A DNA stretch of 18,169 nucleotides. It comes from Deltaproteobacteria bacterium (GTDB taxonomy: Bacteria > Desulfobacterota > DSM-4660 > Desulfatiglandales > Desulfatiglandaceae). The notes under the pieces are model-generated. The model was not told the origin of the DNA. It was given only the letters and a program-made list of their open reading frames with translations, and searched no databases. Positions 7,055 through 14,953 of this stretch are shown in pieces. Numbering within the stretch: the stretch's first letter is position 1; every line of letters begins with the position of its first letter. Both the position numbers and the translations under genes were made by a program. The stretch covers positions 1 through 18,169 of the forward strand of contig QMLZ01000035.1 in NCBI GenBank assembly GCA_003646995.1, given 5' to 3'.

Positions 7055-7891
7055 CTAAAGATCGAGCTCTGATAGGGTTTTCAAGGCATGTTTTTTTGCC
7101 TTCCTATATGCCGCAGGTCCCCCCGTAAGTCTGGATGGCCCCAAGGCAGGTGTCTGGACTTTGGTTTCCACAATCTCTATGCCCCTTGATCTAACCAGTC
7201 GGCATTGTGTTTTGTAGGCCTCGTACCGGCCGATATCCACTGATTTCCTTTGTATGGCCCAGAAGCTAAACCTTCTTCTCACAAAGTCGTTTTGGGTGTT
7301 TGCGAAGCTGCCTGAATCAACGAAATGTACGAGAATTCTGTCCACCTTAGTGAGCTTGCTTAGGGCCTCCACAGGTGCCTTGTTGATCACGCCTCCGTCC
7401 ACAAAGAAACAGCCGTTAATATATACCGGCTTGAAGAGCCCCGGCACAGCCCCGGAAGCTGCTATGGCGCTTACAATATCGCCTGTAGTAAACACCTCTT
7501 CTTTCATGAGGGTTAGATTTGTGGCAACGACTGCAAGGGGAAAGGAGCACTGTTCGATCCTTTGAACAGGGAAGGCTTTCCTAAGGAGTCGCAAAAACTT
7601 TATGCCTTCAAGGTAACCTGTATAGCCTCGAAAAAGTTTAAGACATGCTATAGCCAGTCTTGATAATGGCTGTGGATCCCAGAAGTCCTCTTTTTTGAGT
7701 CCGAATAAAATTTCCCTTATTCTCTCATCAGTCATCTTGCACGCGGCCATGGCTGCCAGGATTGCCCCGGAGCTGGACCCTGAATAGGCCACGGGTTTGA
7801 TGCCTAACTCGCGCACGGCGGCCAAAAAGCCAGCATGGGCAAAAAACCCAAAAAAGCCCGAGGAAAATGTTATACCTATTTTTTTAGTCAT
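7055..7891 (-). CDS. Patatin-like phospholipase family protein with an atypical oxyanion loop
   Basis: 278 residues from ATG 7889-7891. That start forms an ATGA overlap with the stop of the upstream oxidoreductase, a typical coupled start; an extension to 7945 would add 18 residues of low-complexity sequence inside the neighbour. The serine hydrolase fold is indicated by GSSSG (38-42, nucleophile S40) and DGG (165-167, catalytic D165), so the Ser-Asp dyad is complete. The oxyanion-hole segment, normally GGGxRG, reads SSGFFG here and lacks the Arg/Lys. Patatins release fatty acids from phospholipids or other esters. No signal peptide or membrane helix is evident, so it is probably cytoplasmic or membrane-associated. 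It is the last gene of the LysM-oxidoreductase-patatin operon. Actual substrate unknown. Confidence 0.88.
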   Translation of the reverse strand: MTKKIGITFSSGFFGFFAHAGFLAAVRELGIKPVAYSGSSSGAILAAMAACKMTDERIREILFGLKKEDFWDPQPLSRLAIACLKLFRGYTGYLEGIKFLRLLRKAFPVQRIEQCSFPLAVVATNLTLMKEEVFTTGDIVSAIAASGAVPGLFKPVYINGCFFVDGGVINKAPVEALSKLTKVDRILVHFVDSGSFANTQNDFVRRRFSFWAIQRKSVDIGRYEAYKTQCRLVRSRGIEIVETKVQTPALGPSRLTGGPAAYRKAKKHALKTLSELDL

Positions 7892-9081
7892 ATGAGATGA
7901 TTCTTCTTCACTATACTGGTCACCTCGCGGGCTATTGCCAGGCAAGAGGTCAAACCTGGACTGTCAATGCCCAATAGGTGGATGGCAGGTCCGTTATCCA
8001 GATCGGGTAGTAAGACAAAATCCTGATCTCCCTTTAACCGCGCTTGAAGACCCATCTGATGGAAAACGAGATCCTTCTCCCTGAGCCCAGGAAAATAAGT
8101 GACCACTTTTTGGTAAAATACCTTAGCAGGGGTAACACCCTGCATCCAGTTATCTCTGTCCGGGACAGGCACGAGCTTCGGGCCAACAAGGATGGTGTCA
8201 CCGAGCCTACCCGGGTAATTCAAATCATCAAATGTAGGTGTCAGGTGAATTCCCACGGTAAAGTGATTTGCGAACCGACTTTCCACCCGTTCGGGTGTTG
8301 GATAGATGTTCATACCAGTGAGCCTGAGCTCAGGCCGTTTGTGGGCATAGAACTTGTAACTTTCTCCTCTCACAGGGTCAAGCTCAAGGCCGAGATCCGG
8401 GTTGAGTTTTTTGGCAAGTCTGTCAGCATCGATTCCTGCCGCGTTTATAATGAGCCGGGCAGAGATGTCTTGTGTGGTGCCGTCACGATACTCGATTGTG
8501 AGCACTACCCGACCATTATCTGATTTGAGGTCCAACACGGTGGTATTAGTCAGGAATTCTACCCCATGATTGCCCGCGAGGGTATAAAGTCGGTAAACAA
8601 GGGTGGGCGGATCTACGATACCCGCAGAGGGAACGAAAAGTCCAGACTTTGCCCGGACATTAGGTTCCATGGCCCTTATTTCAGAACGCGTAAGATACCG
8701 TACCCCGCGCACACCATTTTCCTCGGCCCTGTTAAGGTATGTACCAAGAACCGAGTCTTCCTCTTCATTGGTGGCCACAATAATTTTTCCTGTTTTAATG
8801 GCAGGTACATGATAGCGGCTACAGAAATAATATAGATATTCATTTCCTTTTACACAGAGGCGGGCCTTGTTGGGGCGTGTTTGCATGTCATAGTATAGGC
8901 CAGAGTGGATAACGCCGGAATTTCTAGTGGACTGGTTTTCGCCCTCTGTCACCCCAGGGTTCCTCTCGAATACGAAAATATCTAGGCCGTCATACACAGT
9001 TGAAAGATCCCACGCCACGGCAGATCCCACAACTCCAGCGCCTATAACAGCAACATCTATGTTGTGATGAGCCTCTGTCAT
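7888..9081 (-). CDS. FAD-dependent oxidoreductase of the DAO family, L-2-hydroxyglutarate oxidase (LhgO)-like
   Basis: 397 residues. The N-terminal dinucleotide-binding motif is VIGAGVVGSAVAW (12-24), with acidic E39 positioned to bind the adenine ribose. TRNSGVIHSGLYY (52-64) is the hallmark of LhgO/L2HGDH-type flavoproteins, followed by KARLCVKGNEYLYYFC. The C-terminus carries LLGIDSPGLTSCLAIAREV, the flavin-contacting segment of the DAO fold. The family oxidises 2-hydroxyacids such as L-2-hydroxyglutarate, passing electrons to quinone or oxygen. The mid-region (around 270-320, IYPTPERVESRF onward) differs from what I recall of LhgO, so the substrate is uncertain and I give no symbol. AGGA lies 11 nt upstream of the ATG, overlapping the end of the LysM gene 17 nt away. 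The stop overlaps the patatin start by 4 nt. Confidence 0.88.
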   Translation of the reverse strand: MTEAHHNIDVAVIGAGVVGSAVAWDLSTVYDGLDIFVFERNPGVTEGENQSTRNSGVIHSGLYYDMQTRPNKARLCVKGNEYLYYFCSRYHVPAIKTGKIIVATNEEEDSVLGTYLNRAEENGVRGVRYLTRSEIRAMEPNVRAKSGLFVPSAGIVDPPTLVYRLYTLAGNHGVEFLTNTTVLDLKSDNGRVVLTIEYRDGTTQDISARLIINAAGIDADRLAKKLNPDLGLELDPVRGESYKFYAHKRPELRLTGMNIYPTPERVESRFANHFTVGIHLTPTFDDLNYPGRLGDTILVGPKLVPVPDRDNWMQGVTPAKVFYQKVVTYFPGLREKDLVFHQMGLQARLKGDQDFVLLPDLDNGPAIHLLGIDSPGLTSCLAIAREVTSIVKKNHLI

Positions 9082-9098
9082 TTGTGAAATTGTCCTGC

Positions 9099-10874
9099 CT
9101 AAGATGTCACTAGCGGGAGTATTCGAAATCCCTTTTGCGCGAGGAATTGTTTTAGGTCAGGAGAAAGAAAAATGGGAGTGGCTAACACGGCATTTTTCTC
9201 GGCATCCGCAAATACCACTCCCTGGAGCTTGATATGAATTCGGGGTAAGCCAGGGCCTTGCGTCCCGCTCAAGCTATGTAGTCCCTTGTCAAAAGGAACG
9301 CCCAAGAAACTGAGGGTATCGGCGACGATGCTCACGGGGTCGGTTTTGCCGGCAAGTTCAAGTACTCTGAACTCATGTTCTCTAAGGAATGAGACAATAT
9401 CCTTTTCCAGGCCTGTAAAATCAATAACGCTGTCTCTATCCTTTGTCTTTAAGAAGATATCCGTGTTTATCACAAGATTAAAGTCGCTTTTCTCGTTTCC
9501 CATTACCGGAATTTCAATATTTTCCTTGAAGTTGTAACCCTGGATCCTGAGTATGGCTTTGACTAAATTCTTTGCACCCTTCCCAACCGGTATTTCATCT
9601 ATTTTTGGGGTGGGCTCTTTTGTCCAAGGCGCAGCTGGAGGATATACTATTACCTTAATACCCATAGTTTCCAGGAAACCCCTAAGGGCTGGGCTTACAT
9701 TGTTGCCAGCTTCTTGTCCCCTCAAGACTAATACGATAGTGTTGAAACCGTTGTTCAAAGGTTTCTCAGACCTGACCACAACCCAGTCCCCTGAAACGGA
9801 AACAGGAACCGGTCCGGTAAGGTCAAGGGCTTCGCCTCTTCCAAGTACTCGGGGATACCCTGCGCGTGAGATTATTTCATGCAGTATCTTTCTTAGGCCC
9901 TCTCCCTTTTTTAAGTGGACCACGCTGTAATTGCTCCAACTCTCTTCAATGAGCCTACAAACCCTTTCGGGGAGCTTATCGTACGGGTCAAGTATAATGC
10001 GTTTGCCTGACGAAAAATTGATGAGAGGAAATGAAGAGGCCTTAAGATCTATTTGTCCGCCTGACCGAAGAGGTATAAAGTGTTCTCCTGTGTCAGTCCA
10101 TTCCTCTCCCATGGCCGTGAACAGGTTTTTGAGCTCACCAAGATGAGGGCTGGGCAATTCATTGCCCTCCAGCAAAGAAGGCCTTCTTGCCGTTTCCTTG
10201 CTTATTGGTTTTCTCACCACCTCGGGGGAGTAGATGGGAAGCCGGATTTTTTGACCTGGGTATATCCTATTGATGTCCTTTATATTGGGGTTAAGCTTGC
10301 GAACCAGCTGTAAATACTCGGTGTAAAGCCTAGCTGGAGGGATGTTATATTTACCCATCACCACCTTTATTATGCTGTCACCAGGCTGCACTGTAAAGTT
10401 CTCCAGCTTCATACCTTCCAGTTCAATGATAGTGGTCTTTACTTGTGCTGCTGGGGTCTTGATGCTGGGAATCCCTTTTACCGGCACAATTTTAAGGGGA
10501 ATCAATATCTTTTCACCCGGATGAATCAGGTCCAGATTACTCAATGAACTGTTCAATTCTTTGAGAACTGAGAGAAGAGTGGCTAGGTTTCCTTTACTAA
10601 GAAGCCCTTTCTCCCTGAGGATCTGCCACAAGTGCTCGCCTTCTTTCACCTCGTGGGGTTCTGCCAACACCTTCTTATCACCTATTGTTCTTATCTCTTC
10701 CTTGATACCAGCCGTCTTTTGCAGCGAGATGCTGTAAGTCTTTTCCTCCTGCTGTCCAATGCAAGGAAAGGGGCAAGACAAGATGCACAGGGTAGCGGCC
10801 AATAAGATTATTAATCCATTCCGCAGGATCCAGCACATTGAATCTTTTGTCCTGAGTAATCGGATTTTGATCAT
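9099..10874 (-). CDS. Exported LysM-domain protein with a four-unit C-terminal repeat
   Basis: About 591 residues from ATG 10874. The frame is open to ATG 10937 (612 residues) and ATG 10838 is also possible; none has an ideal ribosome site. Numbered from 10937, residues 35-62 are a hydrophobic segment (GLIILLAATLCILSC) that fits a signal peptide or membrane anchor, so the two later starts place it best. Two LysM modules follow: EVKEGEHLWQILREKG to HPGEKILIPL (96-148) and FTVQPGDSIIKVV to YPGQKIRLPI (181-235). LysM binds peptidoglycan or other GlcNAc polymers, so the protein probably sits on the periplasmic wall. Residues from about 266 to 607 match no domain I know but contain four related units of about 75-95 residues (see findings). 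It heads the operon with the oxidoreductase and patatin. Confidence 0.85.
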   Translation of the reverse strand: MIKIRLLRTKDSMCWILRNGLIILLAATLCILSCPFPCIGQQEEKTYSISLQKTAGIKEEIRTIGDKKVLAEPHEVKEGEHLWQILREKGLLSKGNLATLLSVLKELNSSLSNLDLIHPGEKILIPLKIVPVKGIPSIKTPAAQVKTTIIELEGMKLENFTVQPGDSIIKVVMGKYNIPPARLYTEYLQLVRKLNPNIKDINRIYPGQKIRLPIYSPEVVRKPISKETARRPSLLEGNELPSPHLGELKNLFTAMGEEWTDTGEHFIPLRSGGQIDLKASSFPLINFSSGKRIILDPYDKLPERVCRLIEESWSNYSVVHLKKGEGLRKILHEIISRAGYPRVLGRGEALDLTGPVPVSVSGDWVVVRSEKPLNNGFNTIVLVLRGQEAGNNVSPALRGFLETMGIKVIVYPPAAPWTKEPTPKIDEIPVGKGAKNLVKAILRIQGYNFKENIEIPVMGNEKSDFNLVINTDIFLKTKDRDSVIDFTGLEKDIVSFLREHEFRVLELAGKTDPVSIVADTLSFLGVPFDKGLHSLSGTQGPGLPRIHIKLQGVVFADAEKNAVLATPIFLSPDLKQFLAQKGFRILPLVTS

Positions 10875-10993
10875 TTGGCTCACAGAATTTGGCCTAATAT
10901 ACCGCCATATATACCATTGCGATTTTGTAATCGCCATATAAAGATGAAGCGAATCTCGCTCGTGGACCTGTTTGGTATATAAAATTTAATTAA

Positions 10994-11023
10994 TTAATAA
11001 TAACTTTATTCAAATAATGTCAA
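10994..11023 (-). promoter_or_regulatory. Candidate sigma-70 promoter for the LysM-oxidoreductase-patatin operon
   Basis: On the minus strand, a perfect TTGACA (complement of 11018-11023) is followed after 18 nt by TATTAA (complement of 10994-10999, four of six matches). The predicted start is near 10987, ahead of all three candidate LysM starts. The surrounding sequence is strongly AT-rich, which fits a promoter. Confidence 0.45.
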
Positions 11024-11062
11024 CTTATTTTATAGCCGAATTGGCTTTAATACAATATGTTG

Positions 11063-11092
11063 TTGACAATCAGTCCAAATACACAGTATATG
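11063..11092 (+). promoter_or_regulatory. Candidate sigma-70 promoter for smc-ftsY
   Basis: TTGACA at 11063-11068 and TATATG at 11087-11092 are separated by 18 nt (or GTATAT at 11086 with 17 nt). The predicted start is near 11099, giving a leader of about 230 nt before smc. The -35 boxes of this promoter and the minus-strand promoter are 39 nt apart. A small inverted repeat AGCC-GAATT-GGCT (11034-11046) lies between them and could be a shared operator, although the arms are only 4 bp. Confidence 0.45.
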
Positions 11093-11098
11093 GTATTA

Positions 11099-11330
11099 TC
11101 TCTTTACATCTTCCAGCATATGTGTTAGAAATACAAAGTTTTTGGACCACCGTAAGGCTAGAGTTGACTTTGCCAGAAACTATGTCGTGGTCGAGCATCT
11201 ATTTCATGAAAGGTCGGAACTTTACACCAAATCTTTAGTCAGATTATTTGGGTTGCGCCTTATGGGCCAAGGTGCAAGAATACCAGCACATGTTCGGTTA
11301 AGCGGTTTAGGGGGGAGACATTTGCCGTAA
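11099..11330 (+). other. Long leader region of smc with no confident gene
   Basis: About 230 nt lie between the predicted promoter start and smc. A plus frame from TTG 11142 to TAA 11328-11330 would encode 62 residues ending one base before the smc ATG. It lacks a good ribosome site and resembles nothing I know, so I do not annotate it. A second frame (11017-11238) runs across the promoter. The only visible ribosome site for smc, GGGGGGAG at 11310-11317, is 13 nt from the ATG, which is long. No clear terminator-type hairpin is present. Confidence 0.4.
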
Positions 11331-14300
11331 ATGAGACTAAAGAGACTCTCAATCCTCGGTTTTAAGTCCTTCATGGACAGGGCCCAAATATCCTTCCCAG
11401 AGGGAATTAGCGCCATAGTTGGTCCGAATGGCTGCGGTAAAAGCAACATAGTGGATGCTATTCGCTGGTGCATGGGAGAGCAAAGCCCGAAAAAGCTCCG
11501 CGGTCGCAATATGGAAGATGTCATTTTTAGCGGTGCCGGAAAGTACAAGCCCCTGGGAATGGCCGAAGTAACCATAGTTCTCGAAAATACAGGGGCTGAG
11601 ATGCCTGTGGGAATAGCGCAGCAGGCAGAAATAGCCGTAACCCGCCGTCTCTATCGATCTGGAGAGAGTGAATACTTAATTAACAACGTGCCCTGCAGGC
11701 TCAAGGATATCCAAGAATTATTCATGGATACTGGATTAGGCAACCGGGCATATTCGTTGATAGCTCAAGGGACGATAGGTGCCATAATCGAGCAACGTCC
11801 AGAGGAAACCAGGCAAATGCTCGAGGAGGCAGCTGGAATAACCAAATACAGGAAGAAAGTGGAAGACTCCCAGAAAAAGATAGCCTTGACTGAAGCCAAC
11901 CTCCAGCGCGTGGAAGATATATTGGGCGAGGTGGAACGCCAGATGCGTTCGCTCAAGAGGCAAGCCGGTAAAGCGAGAAGATACAACGCCCTGTGCGAAG
12001 ACATAAGGACCCTTGAATTAAGGCTTTTCGCAAGCTTGTATAATGAATTGAACACGAAGGCGGGGATAAAAAATGACACTATCCATGAATTAATGCAAGA
12101 GGAAGCAGCCCAATCACTGCTAGTTTCCCGGCTTCAAAACGAGGTGCAGGCTTTGAGCATTGAATTGGACGAAAAAGACAGAGAGCTGGGCAAGCTCCAA
12201 AGGAAATACCTGGAAATCAAGGAAAGACTTCAGCAGAAGGAATCTCACCTTGAATCTCTCGACCATGAACTAAGACTTCAAGAGCAGCTTGAGGAAAGAT
12301 TGGAGAAAGAAAAAGAGGAATATCGAGAGCGGTGCGCGAGGTTGTCGGAAGAGCAAATAGAAATTCAAGGCGGGATGGACCAAATTGCACAGGCCATTGA
12401 GAAGATCAGGGGGGAGATCTCGCTTCAAGCCCAAAGGGTGGAGAGGAAACAGGAGGTATTGGAAAAGGTTAAAAAGGAATACGAGGATATTCGCCAATCC
12501 CTTGCAAGTAATAAAGAACGAGAGTCAGGGCTGGAGCATGAATCCAACTATTTGGAAAAAATGTTGGACCAGGCTTCTGAGGCCCGGATACGCCTGGAAG
12601 GGGAATTAAATGAAGCGATCGCCAAGAAGCAAAAGGTGGTTGAGGCCTCAGAAGCAAAGATGAAGCTGAGGGAGGCTGAGGTCGAGAGGTTGCGTACAAT
12701 TCAGGAGGCCATCGAACATGAAACCTCCAGGAATAAAACCTGGGAGGAGAAAAAGGCAGTCCTTGAGGAGAGACTTAAGAGTGTGGAGGCTGAGCTTAAC
12801 GCTGCCAGGTCCAGACTTGGTTCCTTGAGAACACTGGCGGAAAATTTTGAAGGCTATCAGGCCGGCGTTAGGACCATAATGAAGGCAAAGGATCTTGAGC
12901 TGCGGCGCAAGTGGCATATCTTAGGCCTGGTTGCTGATGTTATAGAAGTGGAACCATCCTATGAACAGGCAGTAGAGGCTGTTCTTTCAGATAAGCTGCA
13001 GTACATAATTGTAGAATCACATGAAGACGGAAAGGAAGCGATCCAATACTTGAAGCGTAGGGCCAAAGGCAGAAGCAGCTTTATACCCCTGCGCGAGCTT
13101 AACGGTAACGGCGCGGGGGCTCCCAAGCGCGGGCCTTTTCGGCCTTTGAGAGATCTGGTTAATACTAAGGAGGCTTTTAGGCCACTGATAAATGCGCTTT
13201 TGGGCGACACGCTTTTAGTGGACGACTTGGATACAGCTATCAAGGCCTGGAGAAGTAACGGCAGGAATCAGTGTTTGGTGACACTGGAAGGAGACGTTGT
13301 TGACGAAAGAGGAATAATCAGCGGGGGCAAACTATTGAAGACCTCAAAGGGGCTTCTTTCCAGAAAAAGAGAGATAGCTCAATTGGAAAAAACCGTTAGT
13401 GAGAAAGAAAAGCAAGCAATTGGCTTACAACGTGAACTTGAGTCAATAAACGCAAAACTGAAAAGGGGAAAGGATTCTGTTGAGGCGAGGATTGAACAGC
13501 GTTGGGAATGCCAAGAACGCATAAATCAGATTGATATTGAGCTTTTTAGATTGAGTCAAGAGCTTGATAATTTAGAGAAGCTTTTGACACAGATGCGCCA
13601 GGAGATAGAAACCAAGGAGAGAGAACAAGCCAGACATAGGGATAGGCTGGGGGAAATCGCTCAACAGCTCAGTCGTTCAAGGGACATGAGGGCAGCCAAG
13701 CAGGCATACTTTTTGGAGAAGAAAAAAGAGCTGGAAGAATATGAAAGAGAACTGGAAGAAAGTAAGGATCGCCTCACCGCCATGAGGGCAGACCTGCGCA
13801 TCGTGGAAGAAAAACAGGTGGGCTTGGAAAGACAGCTCCAAAGGGTGAACTCTTACCTTGCAGAGGCAAAGCAAAGATTAGAGAAAATCGACAGCGAAAT
13901 CCAAGAAGCAAGGGAAAAGCAGGTGAGTTACCGGGAAGAGAAAAAACAGGCGGCAGCCCTATTAGAAGACCTTGCCGAAGACCTGGAAATGGCTGCTCGG
14001 AAAGTTCAGGTCGCCGAGCGTCAAAAACATGAGTTGCAGGCTGTGATAAAAGAACAGGAACGGCAATTGGATCAGGCGAGAAACGGGCTTTCTGACCTCA
14101 AGGAAAAGATAAACAGGGCTAGAATGGAAGGCTCAGAGATTCAGGTCAAGATGGGCAGCGTAGCAGACATGGCATTAGACAAGTACGGGGTCGATTTGAG
14201 GAGTACATACCGTGAGTTCATTGCAGAAAGCTTTTCCGAAACAGAGCTTCGCCAAGAAATCGAGGAGAAGAAAGCACTGAGGCAAAAGCTCGGGGAAGTA

Positions 14301-14924
14301 AACCTTACTGCTATTAAGGAGCATGATGCCCTCAAGGAGCGCCACGAATTTATCAAGTCGCAGCGAGAAGATTTAATTGCCTCTATAGACTCTCTTAGAA
14401 AGGCAATTAGAAAGATCAACAGGACTTCACTGGAAAAGTTTAAGGAGACGTTTGACCAGGTAAATGAAAAGCTCAAAACCGTATTTCCGATTCTTTTTAA
14501 CGGTGGCACAGCGGGACTGAGGCTGACCGACGAATCCAGGCCCTTGGAAAGTGGTGTGCTTGTGGAGGTTCAGCCTCCCGGAAAAAGGTTGAGCCACATG
14601 GGGCTGCTTTCCGGTGGTGAAAAGGCGCTGGTAGCAATGGCATTGCTCTTTTCTATTTACCTCATCAAACCAAGTCCTTTCTGCCTTTTGGATGAGGTTG
14701 ATGCTCCTTTGGATGAAGCCAACATCGACAGGTTTAATGAATTGGTCAAGGAAATCAGCAAGTCCTCCCAGGTTATACTTGTCACCCATAACCGCAAGAC
14801 CATGGAAATCGCCGATCGGCTTTACGGTATCACAATGGAAGAGGCCGGGATATCAAAGATAGTTTCCGTTGACATTGAGGGGCTTAAACACGAACACGCT
14901 GAAAGGGGTTCTGCTGCCTGCTAG
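11331..14924 (+). CDS. smc: Chromosome segregation/condensation ATPase SMC
   Basis: 1197 residues, full length for a bacterial SMC. The protein dimerises through its hinge and, with ScpA and ScpB, loads at parS and extrudes loops to organise the nucleoid. The N-terminus MRLKRLSILGFKSF is diagnostic and an in-frame TAA immediately precedes the ATG, fixing the start. The head carries Walker A GPNGCGKS (31-38). Coiled coil runs from about 165 to 500, the hinge from about 503 to 665 (FEGYQAGV to VVDERGIISGGK), and the return coil to about 1030. The C-terminal head has signature LSGGE (1093-1097), Walker B LLDEVD (1119-1124) and the D-loop APLDEAN. All ATPase residues are present. It is followed 29 nt later by ftsY, a common arrangement. 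scpA and scpB are not in the window. Confidence 0.98.
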   Translation: MRLKRLSILGFKSFMDRAQISFPEGISAIVGPNGCGKSNIVDAIRWCMGEQSPKKLRGRNMEDVIFSGAGKYKPLGMAEVTIVLENTGAEMPVGIAQQAEIAVTRRLYRSGESEYLINNVPCRLKDIQELFMDTGLGNRAYSLIAQGTIGAIIEQRPEETRQMLEEAAGITKYRKKVEDSQKKIALTEANLQRVEDILGEVERQMRSLKRQAGKARRYNALCEDIRTLELRLFASLYNELNTKAGIKNDTIHELMQEEAAQSLLVSRLQNEVQALSIELDEKDRELGKLQRKYLEIKERLQQKESHLESLDHELRLQEQLEERLEKEKEEYRERCARLSEEQIEIQGGMDQIAQAIEKIRGEISLQAQRVERKQEVLEKVKKEYEDIRQSLASNKERESGLEHESNYLEKMLDQASEARIRLEGELNEAIAKKQKVVEASEAKMKLREAEVERLRTIQEAIEHETSRNKTWEEKKAVLEERLKSVEAELNAARSRLGSLRTLAENFEGYQAGVRTIMKAKDLELRRKWHILGLVADVIEVEPSYEQAVEAVLSDKLQYIIVESHEDGKEAIQYLKRRAKGRSSFIPLRELNGNGAGAPKRGPFRPLRDLVNTKEAFRPLINALLGDTLLVDDLDTAIKAWRSNGRNQCLVTLEGDVVDERGIISGGKLLKTSKGLLSRKREIAQLEKTVSEKEKQAIGLQRELESINAKLKRGKDSVEARIEQRWECQERINQIDIELFRLSQELDNLEKLLTQMRQEIETKEREQARHRDRLGEIAQQLSRSRDMRAAKQAYFLEKKKELEEYERELEESKDRLTAMRADLRIVEEKQVGLERQLQRVNSYLAEAKQRLEKIDSEIQEAREKQVSYREEKKQAAALLEDLAEDLEMAARKVQVAERQKHELQAVIKEQERQLDQARNGLSDLKEKINRARMEGSEIQVKMGSVADMALDKYGVDLRSTYREFIAESFSETELRQEIEEKKALRQKLGEVNLTAIKEHDALKERHEFIKSQREDLIASIDSLRKAIRKINRTSLEKFKETFDQVNEKLKTVFPILFNGGTAGLRLTDESRPLESGVLVEVQPPGKRLSHMGLLSGGEKALVAMALLFSIYLIKPSPFCLLDEVDAPLDEANIDRFNELVKEISKSSQVILVTHNRKTMEIADRLYGITMEEAGISKIVSVDIEGLKHEHAERGSAAC

Positions 14925-14953
14925 AGATGAAGAGGAGGCATATTTAGGGGATA

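Noticed and set aside
8044..8523. A 159-codon plus-strand open frame.
   Set aside because: It is antisense to the FAD oxidoreductase, which has clear family motifs on the minus strand.
11142..11330. A 62-codon gene directly upstream of smc.
   Set aside because: It needs a TTG start, has no good ribosome site and its sequence resembles nothing known. It is kept only as a possible coupling frame in the findings.
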